Counted from the first letter of the stretch, positions 48,735 through 57,710 are shown. The stretch is DNA of 64,000 nucleotides from an uncultured Muribaculaceae bacterium (GCA_934667475.1 CAKUMB010000005.1:69073-133072), one strand, 5' to 3'. The notes: generated by a model not told the origin, from the sequence alone. A program made the numbers and translations.

Positions 48735-49856
48735 ATGAAATTATTCGACGTATATCCATTATATGACATCGAGATAGTGAAGGGCCGCGGCTGCTACACC
48801 TACGACACCAACGGCACCGAATATCTCGACCTCTATGGCGGCCATGCCGTGATTTCGGTGGGCCACAGCCACCCTCACTATGTTGAGGCTATAACCAACC
48901 AGGCCCAGAAACTGGTGTTCTACAGCAACTCGGTGATTAATTCACTCCAGCAGCGCCTGGCCGACAGGTTGGGCAAAGCCTCGGGCTATGACGACTATCA
49001 GCTGTTTCTCGTCAACTCGGGAGCCGAGGCCAACGAGAATGCGCTGAAACTTGCCTCGTTTCACACGGGCAAAAAGCGCATTCTGGCCTTCAGCAAGGCC
49101 TTCCACGGCCGCACATCGCTTGCCGTCGAGGCCACCGACAATCCCAAAATAAAGGCCCCGGCCAATGTGAGCGGCAACGTCACCTTTGTGCCGTTTAACA
49201 GCATCGAGGCCGTTAAGGCCGAAATAGCCAAGGGCGACGTGGCTGCCGTAATCATCGAGGGCATCCAAGGTGTGGGCGGAATCCAGATTCCCGACGACGA
49301 CTTCCTGCGCCAGCTGCGCCAAGTCACAGCTGGCAGCGGCGTGGTGCTGATTCTTGATGAGATTCAGAGCGGCTATGGCCGCACGGGCAAATTCTTCGCC
49401 CACCAGTATGCCGACATCCGCCCCGACATCATCACCATGGCCAAGGGCATAGCCAACGGCTACCCCATGGGCGGCCTGCTCATAAGCCCCATGTTCAAGC
49501 CTGTGTATGGCGAGCTGGGCACCACATTCGGCGGCAACCACCTGGGCTGCGCCGCAGCCTGCGCCGTGCTCGACATTTTCGAGAGCGAGCATCTGGTGGA
49601 CAACGCGCGCCGCGTGGGCGAGCACCTCATGGCTGAGCTTAAAAAGATTCCGCAAATCAAGGAGGTTCGCGGCCGCGGTCTGATGATAGGCATGGAATTT
49701 GACTTCCCGGTGAAGGAACTGCGCTCGCGCCTCATTCACGAGCAGCACGTGTTCACCGGCGCCAGCGGCACAAATGTGCTGCGCCTGCTGCCGCCGCTGG
49801 TGCTCACCACCGGGCAGGCCGATGAGTTTGTGGCCCGCCTGAAGCGGCTTTTATAG
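48735..49856 (+). CDS. argD: Acylornithine aminotransferase (class III PLP enzyme)
   Basis: 373 residues, typical of the short Bacteroidota ArgD. Motifs: 'GGHAVISVGHSHPHYVEAI', 'NSGAEANENALKLASFHTGK', 'LILDEIQSGYGRTGKFFA', and the PLP lysine in 'TMAKGIANGYPMGG'. It transfers the amino group from glutamate to the acyl-glutamate semialdehyde. It follows argC by 36 bases with a visible GAGAGGAAA ribosome site. Confidence 0.93.
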   Translation: MKLFDVYPLYDIEIVKGRGCYTYDTNGTEYLDLYGGHAVISVGHSHPHYVEAITNQAQKLVFYSNSVINSLQQRLADRLGKASGYDDYQLFLVNSGAEANENALKLASFHTGKKRILAFSKAFHGRTSLAVEATDNPKIKAPANVSGNVTFVPFNSIEAVKAEIAKGDVAAVIIEGIQGVGGIQIPDDDFLRQLRQVTAGSGVVLILDEIQSGYGRTGKFFAHQYADIRPDIITMAKGIANGYPMGGLLISPMFKPVYGELGTTFGGNHLGCAAACAVLDIFESEHLVDNARRVGEHLMAELKKIPQIKEVRGRGLMIGMEFDFPVKELRSRLIHEQHVFTGASGTNVLRLLPPLVLTTGQADEFVARLKRLL

Positions 49857-49876
49857 CGGTTATTGAAAATTTTAAC

Positions 49877-49916
49877 TATATTTGTGGGGCAATTGCGCAG
49901 TGTGCGCGATTGCCCC
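49877..49916 (+). promoter_or_regulatory. proC promoter followed at once by a long hairpin
   Basis: TATATTTG (49877-49884), then GGGGCAAT (49886-49893) pairing with ATTGCCCC (49909-49916) and an inner GCGCA/TGCGC stem. The predicted start (about 49891) falls inside the left arm. The hairpin may end the argD message, protect the proC message 5' end, or both; no T-run follows. Confidence 0.5.
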
Positions 49917-49946
49917 GCGTTATTTAAATAAATACTACAAAAAAAT

Positions 49947-50732
49947 ATGAAGATAGGAATCATAGGGGCCGGCAACATGGGCGGTGCCATTGCCCGCGGC
50001 CTGGCCGCAGGCAGCAAGGTGGCCACGGCCGACATTGTGGTGTGCTCACCCAACCGCCGCGGCGAGCTCGACGCCCTCAAGGCTGAGTATCCCGACATTA
50101 ATGTGAGTGTTGACAATGAGGCTGCCGTGAGCGGCACCGACATGATAATACTGGCCGTGAAGCCATGGATGCTCGATGTGGTGATGAATCCGCTGAAGAT
50201 GAAGATTGACTTCGGCAGCCAGATGCTGGTGTCGATAGTGGCCGGTGCCACGCTCGACGACTTGGCCAACTACGCGTTTGCTGGCAAGGCGGCTGTGTTT
50301 CAGCTGATTCCCAACACCGCCATCAGCGTGCACCAGAGCATGACCTTCATCGCCGCCCGCGGCGCCAGCCCAAAGAAGACTGCCGCCGTCGAGGCCATAT
50401 TTGGCGAGTTGGGCCAGACCATGGTGGTGGAGGAGCGCATGATGCCGGCCTGCATGGCGCTGGCGTCGTGCGGCATAGCCTATGTGATGCGCTACATTCG
50501 CGCAGCCAGCGAGGGCGGAGTGGAACTGGGCGTGCCTGCCGACACCGCCAAGCAGATAGTGTTGCAGACTATGACAGGAGCTGTGGAGCTGCTGCGCGCC
50601 ACTGGCAACCATCCCGAGGCCGAAATCGACAAGGTGACCACCCCGGGCGGGCTCACCATCAGAGGCCTCAATGCCATGGAGGCAGGCGGCTTCACCGCCA
50701 GCGTTATAGCCGGTCTTAAAGCCTCACGCTGA
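49947..50732 (+). CDS. proC: Pyrroline-5-carboxylate reductase
   Basis: 261 residues. Rossmann motif 'KIGIIGAGNMGGAIARGLAAG', 'ILAVKPWMLDVVM', 'NTAISVHQSMTFIA', and the C-terminal signature 'VTTPGGLTIRGLNAMEAGGF'. It makes proline from pyrroline-5-carboxylate with NAD(P)H. In Bacteroides proC also ends the arginine operon; here a promoter of its own lies in between. Confidence 0.95.
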   Translation: MKIGIIGAGNMGGAIARGLAAGSKVATADIVVCSPNRRGELDALKAEYPDINVSVDNEAAVSGTDMIILAVKPWMLDVVMNPLKMKIDFGSQMLVSIVAGATLDDLANYAFAGKAAVFQLIPNTAISVHQSMTFIAARGASPKKTAAVEAIFGELGQTMVVEERMMPACMALASCGIAYVMRYIRAASEGGVELGVPADTAKQIVLQTMTGAVELLRATGNHPEAEIDKVTTPGGLTIRGLNAMEAGGFTASVIAGLKASR

Positions 50733-50772
50733 AAAAAAACGGAGTGTTCAACGATATAAAATCACACGTGTT

Positions 50773-51141
50773 ATGTCAGTCAACAAAGTGATATTGCTGG
50801 GCAATGTGGGTCTCGACCCCGAAATCAGCTATCCGCAAAAGGGTCAGACGCTGGCCCGTGTGCGCCTCGCCACCAGCGAGCGGGCCTATGTCACCCAGAA
50901 TGGGGTGCAGGTGCCCGAGCGCACCGAGTGGCACACCATAGTGGTGTGGGGCAAGCAGGCCGAGGTGGTGGAGCGCTATGTGCGAAAGGGCTCTAAACTG
51001 TATGTTGAGGGCAAGATGCGCACCCGCGCCTACGAGGACCGCAACCAAATAAAGCGCTACGTCACCGAGGTGTATGCCGACGTCATCGAGCTGCTGGGCT
51101 CTCCGCGTGCCGCAACGCCTGGAGCCCAGCAACAGCAATAA
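50773..51141 (+). CDS. ssb: Single-stranded DNA-binding protein, short form
   Basis: 122 residues. OB-fold from 'SVNKVILLGNVGLDPEISYPQKGQTLARVRLATSER' (core 'NKVILLGNVGLDPE'), 'EWHTIVVWGKQAEVVERYVRKGSKLYVEGKMRTR'. The C-terminus is 'GSPRAATPGAQQQQ' and lacks the acidic tip (DDDIPF type) with which SSB recruits repair and replication proteins. It may be an accessory SSB, with the main one elsewhere. It lies 40 bases after proC. Confidence 0.9.
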   Translation: MSVNKVILLGNVGLDPEISYPQKGQTLARVRLATSERAYVTQNGVQVPERTEWHTIVVWGKQAEVVERYVRKGSKLYVEGKMRTRAYEDRNQIKRYVTEVYADVIELLGSPRAATPGAQQQQ

Positions 51142-51200
51142 AACCGCATTGCCGGTACACAAAAAATGTTAAGCCGCGGCCCATTGTAGAATGATTTCAC

Positions 51201-51208
51201 TATCTTTA
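51201..51208 (+). promoter_or_regulatory. Promoter of the TPR lipoprotein gene, near-consensus -7
   Basis: TATCTTTA, one base off consensus, 77 bases before the start codon; a small GCCGC/GCGGC hairpin follows. Confidence 0.4.
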
Positions 51209-51284
51209 CACAAAATAGCCGCGTGCGGCATGAAATCTAAAATATAATTAACGGATTGCAATAATCTTAACGACTTTTATTGTT

Positions 51285-52970
51285 ATGAAAAAGAATTTGA
51301 TTTTCACCTGTGCCGCAGCTGGAGTGCTTGCACTCACAGGCTGCAGCAAAAAGATGGGAGAATTCAAGGCCGAGAACTTTTCGGTCAATCCCACTCCGCT
51401 TGCCGTGGTGGGCGAGAAAGTGCCCGCCACCGTCACTGCCAACATTCCGCAGAAGTTTTTTGTAAAAAATGCCGAGCTCACCATTACACCCACGCTGGTG
51501 TATGGCGACCAGGAAGCCACTTCCACACCCTATGTGGTGCAGGGCGAGAAGGTGCGCGGCAACTATCAGGTGGTGCCCTACGAAACCGGCGGCACACTCA
51601 CCATTCCCGCAAGCTACACCTACACCCCCGACATGATGAACAGCGACCTGTGGCTCGACTTCAAGGTGCAGCAGGGCAAAAAGACATATGCGCTGCCCCG
51701 CGTGAAGGTGGCCAACGGCGTTGTGGCCACTTCTACCATGGCCGATGCCGCCACGGTGACTCCCGCCATTGCCCCCGACAAGTTCCAGAAGGTGATTAAC
51801 GAGAAATACACTGCCGACATCAAGTTCCTCATCAACCAGACCAATGTGCGCGCCAGTGAGCTGCGCCAGCAGGCTCTGAAAGACCTTCACAATACGGTGA
51901 AGGAAGCCCAGACCGACGACAAAAAGCAGGTGGAGGGCATCAACATATCGTCGTATGCCTCGCCTGAGGGCGGTGTGAAACTCAACACACGCATAGCTTC
52001 GGGCCGCGAGGACAACACCAAGAAGTATCTCAACAGACAGCTCAAGAAAAACGGCATCAAGGAGACTGGCGACCTTACCGCCGACTTCACAGCCCAAGAC
52101 TGGGACGGATTCCAGAAACTGGTGTCGGAAAGCAACATCCAAGACAAGAACCTCATCCTCAGCGTGCTCTCGATGTATAAAGACCCCGAGACCCGCGAGC
52201 GTGAAATACGCAACCTCTCGTCGGTGTTCGACCAGCTGGCCAAGGAAGTGCTGCCGCAGCTGCGCTACTCGCGCCTCACTGCCTCGATCAACACCATAGG
52301 CAAGACAGAAGAGGAGATGAAGGTTGCCTACGAGAGCAACCCCTCGTCGCTCACTGCCGAGGAACTTCTTTACTACGCCAACACGCTTAAGAGCAACGCC
52401 GACCGTCAGGCCGCCTACAAGAAGTGTGCCGAATTGTATCCCAACGACTACCGTGCCTACAACAATCTGGGTCTCACCGAGTATGAGGCTAAGGACTACT
52501 CTGCCGCCAAAGACGATTTCGCCAAGGCTCTGCAGCTGAATCCGCAAAGCAGCGAGGCCAAGATGAACCTGGGTCTCTGCTCGCTGCTGGCCGGCAACTA
52601 TGCCGATGCCAACCAGAAGCTGGGTAGCGCAGCAGGCGTTAAGGAACTTGGCGACGCCATGGGTGTATACTACCTGAAGACTGGCGACTACAATGCAGCT
52701 GTGCGCGCATTTGGCGACTCTAAGACCAACAACGCCGCTCTGGCTCAAATCCTCACCAAGGACTACAGCTCGGCAAGCAGCACGCTGGCATCTGTTGCCA
52801 ACCCCGACGCCACCACCTACTACCTGATGGCTGTGCTTGGCGCCCGCACCAACAATGAGCAGATGACGCTCAGCAACCTCAAGCAGGCCGTGCGCCTCGA
52901 CAGCTCGCTGGCCGCCAAGGCTGCCAAAGACCTCGAGTTTGCCAAATACAATCTGTCGGGCATCAACTAA
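51285..52970 (+). CDS. TPR lipoprotein
   Basis: 561 residues. Lipobox 'LALTGC' (Cys20). Residues 25-210 are beta-rich ('FSVNPTPLAVVGEKVPATVTA', 'YVVQGEKVRGNYQVVPYETGG'); an OmpA-like stretch near 215-260 includes 'INISSYASPEGGVKLNTRIASGR'; TPR repeats cover about 350-470 ('LYPNDYRAYNNLGLTEYEAKDYSAAKDDFAKALQLNP', shown in part as NNLGLTEYEAKDYSAA). Conserved in Bacteroidota, probably anchored to a membrane and in touch with peptidoglycan through the OmpA-like part. No enzyme motif seen. Confidence 0.85.
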   Translation: MKKNLIFTCAAAGVLALTGCSKKMGEFKAENFSVNPTPLAVVGEKVPATVTANIPQKFFVKNAELTITPTLVYGDQEATSTPYVVQGEKVRGNYQVVPYETGGTLTIPASYTYTPDMMNSDLWLDFKVQQGKKTYALPRVKVANGVVATSTMADAATVTPAIAPDKFQKVINEKYTADIKFLINQTNVRASELRQQALKDLHNTVKEAQTDDKKQVEGINISSYASPEGGVKLNTRIASGREDNTKKYLNRQLKKNGIKETGDLTADFTAQDWDGFQKLVSESNIQDKNLILSVLSMYKDPETREREIRNLSSVFDQLAKEVLPQLRYSRLTASINTIGKTEEEMKVAYESNPSSLTAEELLYYANTLKSNADRQAAYKKCAELYPNDYRAYNNLGLTEYEAKDYSAAKDDFAKALQLNPQSSEAKMNLGLCSLLAGNYADANQKLGSAAGVKELGDAMGVYYLKTGDYNAAVRAFGDSKTNNAALAQILTKDYSSASSTLASVANPDATTYYLMAVLGARTNNEQMTLSNLKQAVRLDSSLAAKAAKDLEFAKYNLSGIN

Positions 52971-52996
52971 TCGGCCCCACAGCATTCACACATAAA

Positions 52997-53041
52997 GCAG
53001 GCCGCGCAACACACATCGGTTGCGCGGCCTGCTGTGTTTTT
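52997..53041 (+). terminator. Terminator of the TPR lipoprotein gene
   Basis: Perfect 14-base repeat (52997-53010 and 53019-53032), 8-base loop, then TGTGTTTTT. It is shared with the convergent gene that ends at 53058. Confidence 0.9.
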
Positions 53042-53057
53042 GTGCCTATGCGTCCTG

Positions 53058-54446
53058 CTACTTGGCGGTGAAGAAGTGAAACACGGCGTTGCCAAGGCCT
53101 GGATATCCGGCTTTGGTCCTGAACACCCAGCCGGGAATCACAAAGCCGTATTCGCGCCCAGGCTCGGTCTTGACCGTCACCGACATTATGCGGCGGTCAT
53201 TGTCCATTTTCACGCCTGCAAGGTCGGGCATGATTTCCTTGTTGCCCTTGTAGTAGTCGAGCCCGAATCCGCCGGTTTCGTGGGGACGGTCGAAATACAC
53301 CTTCACTTCAAACCGGTCGGACGCCGGCACGTTGCGCGCATCCTTGGGCAGTGATGTGCCGATAATGGTGATTTGGTTGCGCTTAAGGTCAAGGTAGCTC
53401 TGCTTCACATCGGCATTGTTCACGGCCTCCACAATCTTGGGGGCAAATTGTGCCAGTGAGGCATACTGGCTGCGGTTTTGCCTGTAGTCCGAAAGCGCGT
53501 CGGTGAGCTCGCGGAAAAATAGAAATCCGCTTGCCACTTGGCCGCTTATTGTGGTCTTAACCGCGAGGCTGTCGTCGGCCGTAGTGGCGTGGGCCAGCGC
53601 ATACTGCACCTCCACACCGCGCACCATCGACTCGCACAGCACCGTGCCTCCGCCGGCATACGCACGCGCTTGCAGTTCTTCCTTCATCAGTTCGGCTGTT
53701 AGCTGGGCATTGCCGTTGAATTGCTGCAAGTGCTGGTCTATTATGGGGTTGCAGGCGGGGTGCGAGAATTCATGCACTATAAGGCTCTCAAGGTTGTCAA
53801 ACACCGGGATGCCCACTGAGTCAAGCTGGCTGCAGCCGATTATCACCACCGACTCCTCGGGCTGCCCGGCGCAGTGACGCGTGGTGCCGTAGTTTCCATA
53901 GTTGAGCAGGCTCACGGCGATGTGCCCGCGGATAGAGTCGCCAAAGAAGTCCTCAAGCCACTTCAAGTCCACATTTGAAACCATCGATTTGGCATTGGCC
54001 ACCACCTTGCCGTAGAATGGCTGTTGCGACACATAAAAGTCGTGGAAACCGCTGCGGCGGTACACGTCGTCCATCAGCCGGGCCATCTCGGCATCCTGCC
54101 CGGTGCGCCAGCGGTGTTCGTATTTGGCCACGTCCGACCCTGGCCGCAGCGTGAAGTGGCTGTCGCTGATGGCTGTCTGCGTGGCAAATGTGGCCACGGC
54201 ATCGTAGCTCAGACCCTGCGCCCCGCGCAACTCGTTGAGCCTTGCCACCGCCTTGTGGCTCTTGAACGGAGCCATCAGCGAGTCGATGGCCGCCACATAC
54301 TTTTTGTTGGTGTTGTTCACATATTCCTCAAAGCCTGCGAGTCGGCACATAGCACTCACAAACTCCACATTCTCGTCCACCGACACCTCTAAGGCCGATG
54401 CGTGCAAGCCCATTAACAGGCAAATTGCAAGAATTAATTTTTTCAT
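53058..54446 (-). CDS. DUF4932 secreted metallopeptidase-like protein
   Basis: 462 residues with a signal peptide (MKKLILAICLLMGLHASA). A zinc-peptidase motif HExxH is present in 'LIVHEFSHPACN' (H225, E226, H229), preceded by a domain with 'ESVVIIGCSQLD'. The C-terminal third contains a bacterial Ig-like region ('VPASDRFEVKVYFDRPHETGGFGLDY'). DUF4932 proteins are common in Bacteroidota and presumed to be metallopeptidases; substrate unknown. Single-gene transcript with its own promoter. Confidence 0.85.
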   Translation of the reverse strand: MKKLILAICLLMGLHASALEVSVDENVEFVSAMCRLAGFEEYVNNTNKKYVAAIDSLMAPFKSHKAVARLNELRGAQGLSYDAVATFATQTAISDSHFTLRPGSDVAKYEHRWRTGQDAEMARLMDDVYRRSGFHDFYVSQQPFYGKVVANAKSMVSNVDLKWLEDFFGDSIRGHIAVSLLNYGNYGTTRHCAGQPEESVVIIGCSQLDSVGIPVFDNLESLIVHEFSHPACNPIIDQHLQQFNGNAQLTAELMKEELQARAYAGGGTVLCESMVRGVEVQYALAHATTADDSLAVKTTISGQVASGFLFFRELTDALSDYRQNRSQYASLAQFAPKIVEAVNNADVKQSYLDLKRNQITIIGTSLPKDARNVPASDRFEVKVYFDRPHETGGFGLDYYKGNKEIMPDLAGVKMDNDRRIMSVTVKTEPGREYGFVIPGWVFRTKAGYPGLGNAVFHFFTAK

Positions 54447-54508
54447 AAATCCGTTTAGTAGTTATGTCACGATAAAAAAGTCTACAATGTTAATACGCAC
54501 AACGGTGG

Positions 54509-54516
54509 CAAATATA
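54509..54516 (-). promoter_or_regulatory. Promoter of the DUF4932 gene, -7 element
   Basis: TATATTTG on the minus strand, about 63 bases before the start at 54446. Confidence 0.6.
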
Positions 54517-54525
54517 AACAAAAAA

Positions 54526-54561
54526 ACGCCGCCCGGCAATGAAAAAAGTGCCGGGCGGCGT
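54526..54561 (-). terminator. Terminator of the threonine aldolase gene
   Basis: Perfect 13-base repeat (54526-54538 and 54549-54561); on the minus strand followed by TTTTTTTG. It directly abuts the promoter of the next minus-strand gene. Confidence 0.9.
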
Positions 54562-54587
54562 GATGCCTTGTGCCGATTCCCTTATGG

Positions 54588-55613
54588 CTACAGCAGCGAA
54601 ATCAGCTCGTCTATCTGCTCGTCGGTGGTGGCCCAGGTGGTGGCGAAGCGAATCACGTGGTGGCTGTTGCCCACGCCCTCAATCACGTTGAAGCCCACGC
54701 GTTTGGCCAGTTCCTCCATTTTGTGGTCTTCCACCACCACAAACAGCTGGTTGGTGGGCGACTCCACATATATCGGGTAGTCCTTCATTTCCAGAGCCTC
54801 GCGCAGGCGCATGGCCTTGTCGACGGCGTTGCGCGAAATGCGCATATACAGGTCGTCGGTAAACAATGTGTCGAACTGCAGCCCCAGCAGCCAGCCCTTG
54901 GCCAGCAGCGCGCCGCGGTTTTTCATGTAGCCCAGCGTGAGCTTTATGGCGGGGTTGGTGATGACCACCGCTTCGCCAAACAGAGCGCCCACCTTGGTGC
55001 CCCCGATGTAGAAGGCGTCGCACAGCCGCGCTATGTCGGGCAGCCACAGGTCGTTGTGTTTGGCGGCCAGGCCATAGCCCATGCGCGCGCCGTCCATATA
55101 CAGCATCAGTCCATAGCGGTCGCACACCTCACGTATGTCTTGCAGCTCGTTGAGCGTGTACACAGTGCCATATTCCGTGGGGTTGGAGATGTACACAGCC
55201 TTTGGCACCACAATGTGCTCATAGCCAAACCCACTGCCAAAGAAATCCTTGAGATACTGTGCCAGAGTGAGCGATGATATTTTGCCGTCTTGCTGCTCGA
55301 GAGTGAGAATCTTGTGGCCGCAAGCTTCGATGGCTCCCGCCTCGTGTTGGTTGATGTGCCCAGTTTCGCACGCCAGCACGCCCTCGTTGTGCGACAGAAT
55401 GGCGTCGATCACAATGGCGTTGGTCTGCGTGCCGCCCACCAGAAACTGCACATTTGCCTCTGGGCACTGGCAAGCCTGGCGAATCTTCTCGCGTGCGCTG
55501 CTGCAGAAGTCGTCGAGGCCGTAGCCGTCGATTTTAGTGAGGTTAGTTTCATTTAGTCGCTTTAGAATTGCGGGGTGCGCCCCCTCCATGTAGTCGCTGT
55601 TAAACCTTATCAT
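54588..55613 (-). CDS. Threonine aldolase family enzyme
   Basis: 341 residues. PLP fold type I: 'FNSDYMEGAHPAILKRL', 'FLVGGTQTNAIVIDAIL', 'HINQHEAGAIEACGHKI', 'LMLYMDGARMGYGL', and the PLP lysine in 'YIGGTKVGALFGEAVVI'. The family splits threonine or allo-threonine to glycine and acetaldehyde; some relatives act on other beta-hydroxy amino acids. With tdh/kbl in this window the cell has two threonine-to-glycine routes. The gene is divergent from the LRR gene, with face-to-face promoters. Confidence 0.9.
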   Translation of the reverse strand: MIRFNSDYMEGAHPAILKRLNETNLTKIDGYGLDDFCSSAREKIRQACQCPEANVQFLVGGTQTNAIVIDAILSHNEGVLACETGHINQHEAGAIEACGHKILTLEQQDGKISSLTLAQYLKDFFGSGFGYEHIVVPKAVYISNPTEYGTVYTLNELQDIREVCDRYGLMLYMDGARMGYGLAAKHNDLWLPDIARLCDAFYIGGTKVGALFGEAVVITNPAIKLTLGYMKNRGALLAKGWLLGLQFDTLFTDDLYMRISRNAVDKAMRLREALEMKDYPIYVESPTNQLFVVVEDHKMEELAKRVGFNVIEGVGNSHHVIRFATTWATTDEQIDELISLL

Positions 55614-55664
55614 CGTTAGTCTGTAAAAAAAAGTGGATTCGAGTATGTCTCTATTGATTGTATT

Positions 55665-55695
55665 GCAAAATTAGTGCTATTTGAACTAATTTTGC
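55665..55695. promoter_or_regulatory. Divergent promoters built into one perfect inverted repeat
   Basis: GCAAAATTAGT (55665-55675) and ACTAATTTTGC (55685-55695) are exact reverse complements 9 bases apart. Each arm contains TAATTTTG, a -7 element: minus-strand for threonine aldolase (55666-55673), plus-strand for the LRR gene (55687-55694). The plus promoter also has TTG 21 bases upstream. Confidence 0.65.
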
Positions 55696-55746
55696 GCTGT
55701 GATTGGAGAAAAAACGCATAACAACAATAAAAGAAAGGTATTAATT

Positions 55747-57525
55747 ATGAGAAAAACGATTACTCTTGGCTGGGTGGCGGCTGTGGCCATGCTCGTTCCG
55801 GCTTTTGCAGGGGCAACGGTGAAGACCGTTGAGGTGAAAACGGCCGGAACGCTGAGCTCGCTCATTCCGGCAAGTGAGAAAAACGAGGTTACAGGCCTCA
55901 CCGTGAGCGGCAAACTCAATGGCGATGATGTGCTCTACATTCGCGAAATGGCTGGCCAGGATGCGGAGGGCAATGCCACTCAAGGCAAGCTCACCGACCT
56001 TAACCTGAGCGGCGTTGAACTGGCCGACGGCGGTGGCGCCTACTATCAGGACTCGTGGAGCAGCTACTACACCGCCACGAGCTATGACGTGAGCGAGGAC
56101 GAAGACGAGTATTACTGCACCGACCTGTCGTATGCCTTCAGCGGCACCAACCTTAAGTCGGTGGTGTGGCCGGCCACAATGTGGGAAGTGGGCGAGGACG
56201 CGCTGTCGTATTGCACCGACCTTGCTTCGTTCACGCTGGGCAGCGAGACCAACGAGATTAAGTCGCGCGCCTTCTATGGCTGCTCGGCTCTGGCTGGAAT
56301 CACGCTCACCGACAAGATTCTCTATGTCGACGACTACGCCTTTGCAGGCTGCTCGAGTCTGAAGTCGATAGCTCTGCCCAGTGAGGTGGAGACCATCTAC
56401 CGCAACACCTTTGCCGGCTGCAAGGCCCTTGAAAGCGTGACGCTGGGCAGCGCGGTTAGCGACATCCGCGAGAATGCGTTCGACGGCTGTTCGTCGCTGA
56501 AGAGCATCGACCTGCCTGCGGCGCTCACCAAGCTTGGCAACGCTGCGTTCGACGGTTGCTCGGCACTCAAAGCAATAACTCTGCCCAAGAAGCTGCGCAC
56601 GCTGGGCGACGGCGTGTTTGAGGGCTGCACCAGCCTCGGATCAATCGACGTGGCCAACGGTAACGCTAATTTCGCTTCGAGCAATGGCGTGCTCTACAAC
56701 AAGGCAATGACCCGCCTCATCGTGTGCCCTGTGGGCAAAACCGGCAGCTATGCCGTGCCTGAAGGCGTTGAGGAAATCTCGGCATCGGCCTTCAGCCGCT
56801 GCTCGGGCCTGACAGCCCTCACTCTGCCCGAGTCGCTCGCCACCATTGGCGACGAGGCCTTCTACCGCTGCACCTCGCTCGCCTCGCTTGCGCTGCCCAA
56901 TGGCGTGACCTCGGTGGGCGAGAACGCATTCTACCGCTGTTCAAGTCTTAAGAGCGTGACTTTGGGCAAGGGCATGACGGCCATAGGCGCGTCGATGTTC
57001 TACTACTGCAACGGCCTTGAGAGCATCGTGGTGCCCGAGGGCTACACCAGCATTGGCTATGAGGCTTTTGCCAGCTGCTCGGCACTTAAGCAGGTGGAAC
57101 TGCCGTCGACCATCGCCTCAATTGGAGCTGAGGCCTTCAGCGGCTGCTCGGCTCTGGCCACGGCCACCGTAAAGGTCGAGACGCCTGTTGCCATCAGTGC
57201 TGACGTGTTCGATGGCGTTGACCTAAACACGTGCCGCCTGCTTGTGCCCCCGGCCAGCATCGATGCCTACAAGGCCGATGCCCAGTGGGGCAGGTTTAAG
57301 CTTGTTGAACCCATGGTGCCCTCTGGCGTGCACGGCGTTGAGGCCGCAGCTGCAAGTGTGAGTGTGAGCGGCGGTGTGCTCACTGTGGCGGGTGCCGACA
57401 GCTTCTCTGTGTACACTGCCACGGGCCGCATGCTGTGCAGCGGCACCACAGGCAGTGTGACTCTGCCTGGCCGTGGCTGCTATGTGGTGGTGGCCGGCGG
57501 CAAGGCTGTGAAGGTGATGTACTGA
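55747..57525 (+). CDS. Secreted BspA-type leucine-rich repeat protein with C-terminal sorting-like domain
   Basis: 592 residues from the ATG at 55747 with AGAAAGG upstream; signal peptide MRKTITLGWVAAVAMLVPAFAGA. Residues about 25-130 form a beta-rich N-terminal domain. From about 130 to 490 there are some 13 BspA-type (LRR_5) repeats of about 23 residues, each with a pattern like 'AFxGCSSLKSIxLPxxVxxI'. The last 70 residues match the C-terminal ends of the two M6 proteases and finish 'GCYVVVAGGKAVKVMY'. BspA-like proteins in the phylum bind host proteins or cells; this is only a possibility here. Single-gene transcript ending at 57595. Confidence 0.88.
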   Translation: MRKTITLGWVAAVAMLVPAFAGATVKTVEVKTAGTLSSLIPASEKNEVTGLTVSGKLNGDDVLYIREMAGQDAEGNATQGKLTDLNLSGVELADGGGAYYQDSWSSYYTATSYDVSEDEDEYYCTDLSYAFSGTNLKSVVWPATMWEVGEDALSYCTDLASFTLGSETNEIKSRAFYGCSALAGITLTDKILYVDDYAFAGCSSLKSIALPSEVETIYRNTFAGCKALESVTLGSAVSDIRENAFDGCSSLKSIDLPAALTKLGNAAFDGCSALKAITLPKKLRTLGDGVFEGCTSLGSIDVANGNANFASSNGVLYNKAMTRLIVCPVGKTGSYAVPEGVEEISASAFSRCSGLTALTLPESLATIGDEAFYRCTSLASLALPNGVTSVGENAFYRCSSLKSVTLGKGMTAIGASMFYYCNGLESIVVPEGYTSIGYEAFASCSALKQVELPSTIASIGAEAFSGCSALATATVKVETPVAISADVFDGVDLNTCRLLVPPASIDAYKADAQWGRFKLVEPMVPSGVHGVEAAAASVSVSGGVLTVAGADSFSVYTATGRMLCSGTTGSVTLPGRGCYVVVAGGKAVKVMY

Positions 57526-57551
57526 AAATAATGTGAACCGCAATTTATACC

Positions 57552-57595
57552 CACGGCGGGGCTGACTCATTGCCAGCCCCGCCGTGCTGTTTTTT
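57552..57595 (+). terminator. Terminator of the LRR gene
   Basis: Perfect 13-base repeat (57552-57564 and 57574-57586), 9-base loop, then CTGTTTTTT. Confidence 0.92.
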
Positions 57596-57672
57596 ACTGC
57601 CAGCTGCATATAGGCAAAGGCCGAAAAACAAGTAAACTCGCTTTTTTGCGACGCTTTGTGCTCGATTTGCAC

Positions 57673-57680
57673 TATCTTTG
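57673..57680 (+). promoter_or_regulatory. glgB promoter, -7 element
   Basis: TATCTTTG, 31 bases before the start codon at 57711. Confidence 0.6.
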
Positions 57681-57710
57681 CCACCAACAATGTAACCATT
57701 TATATTGAGC

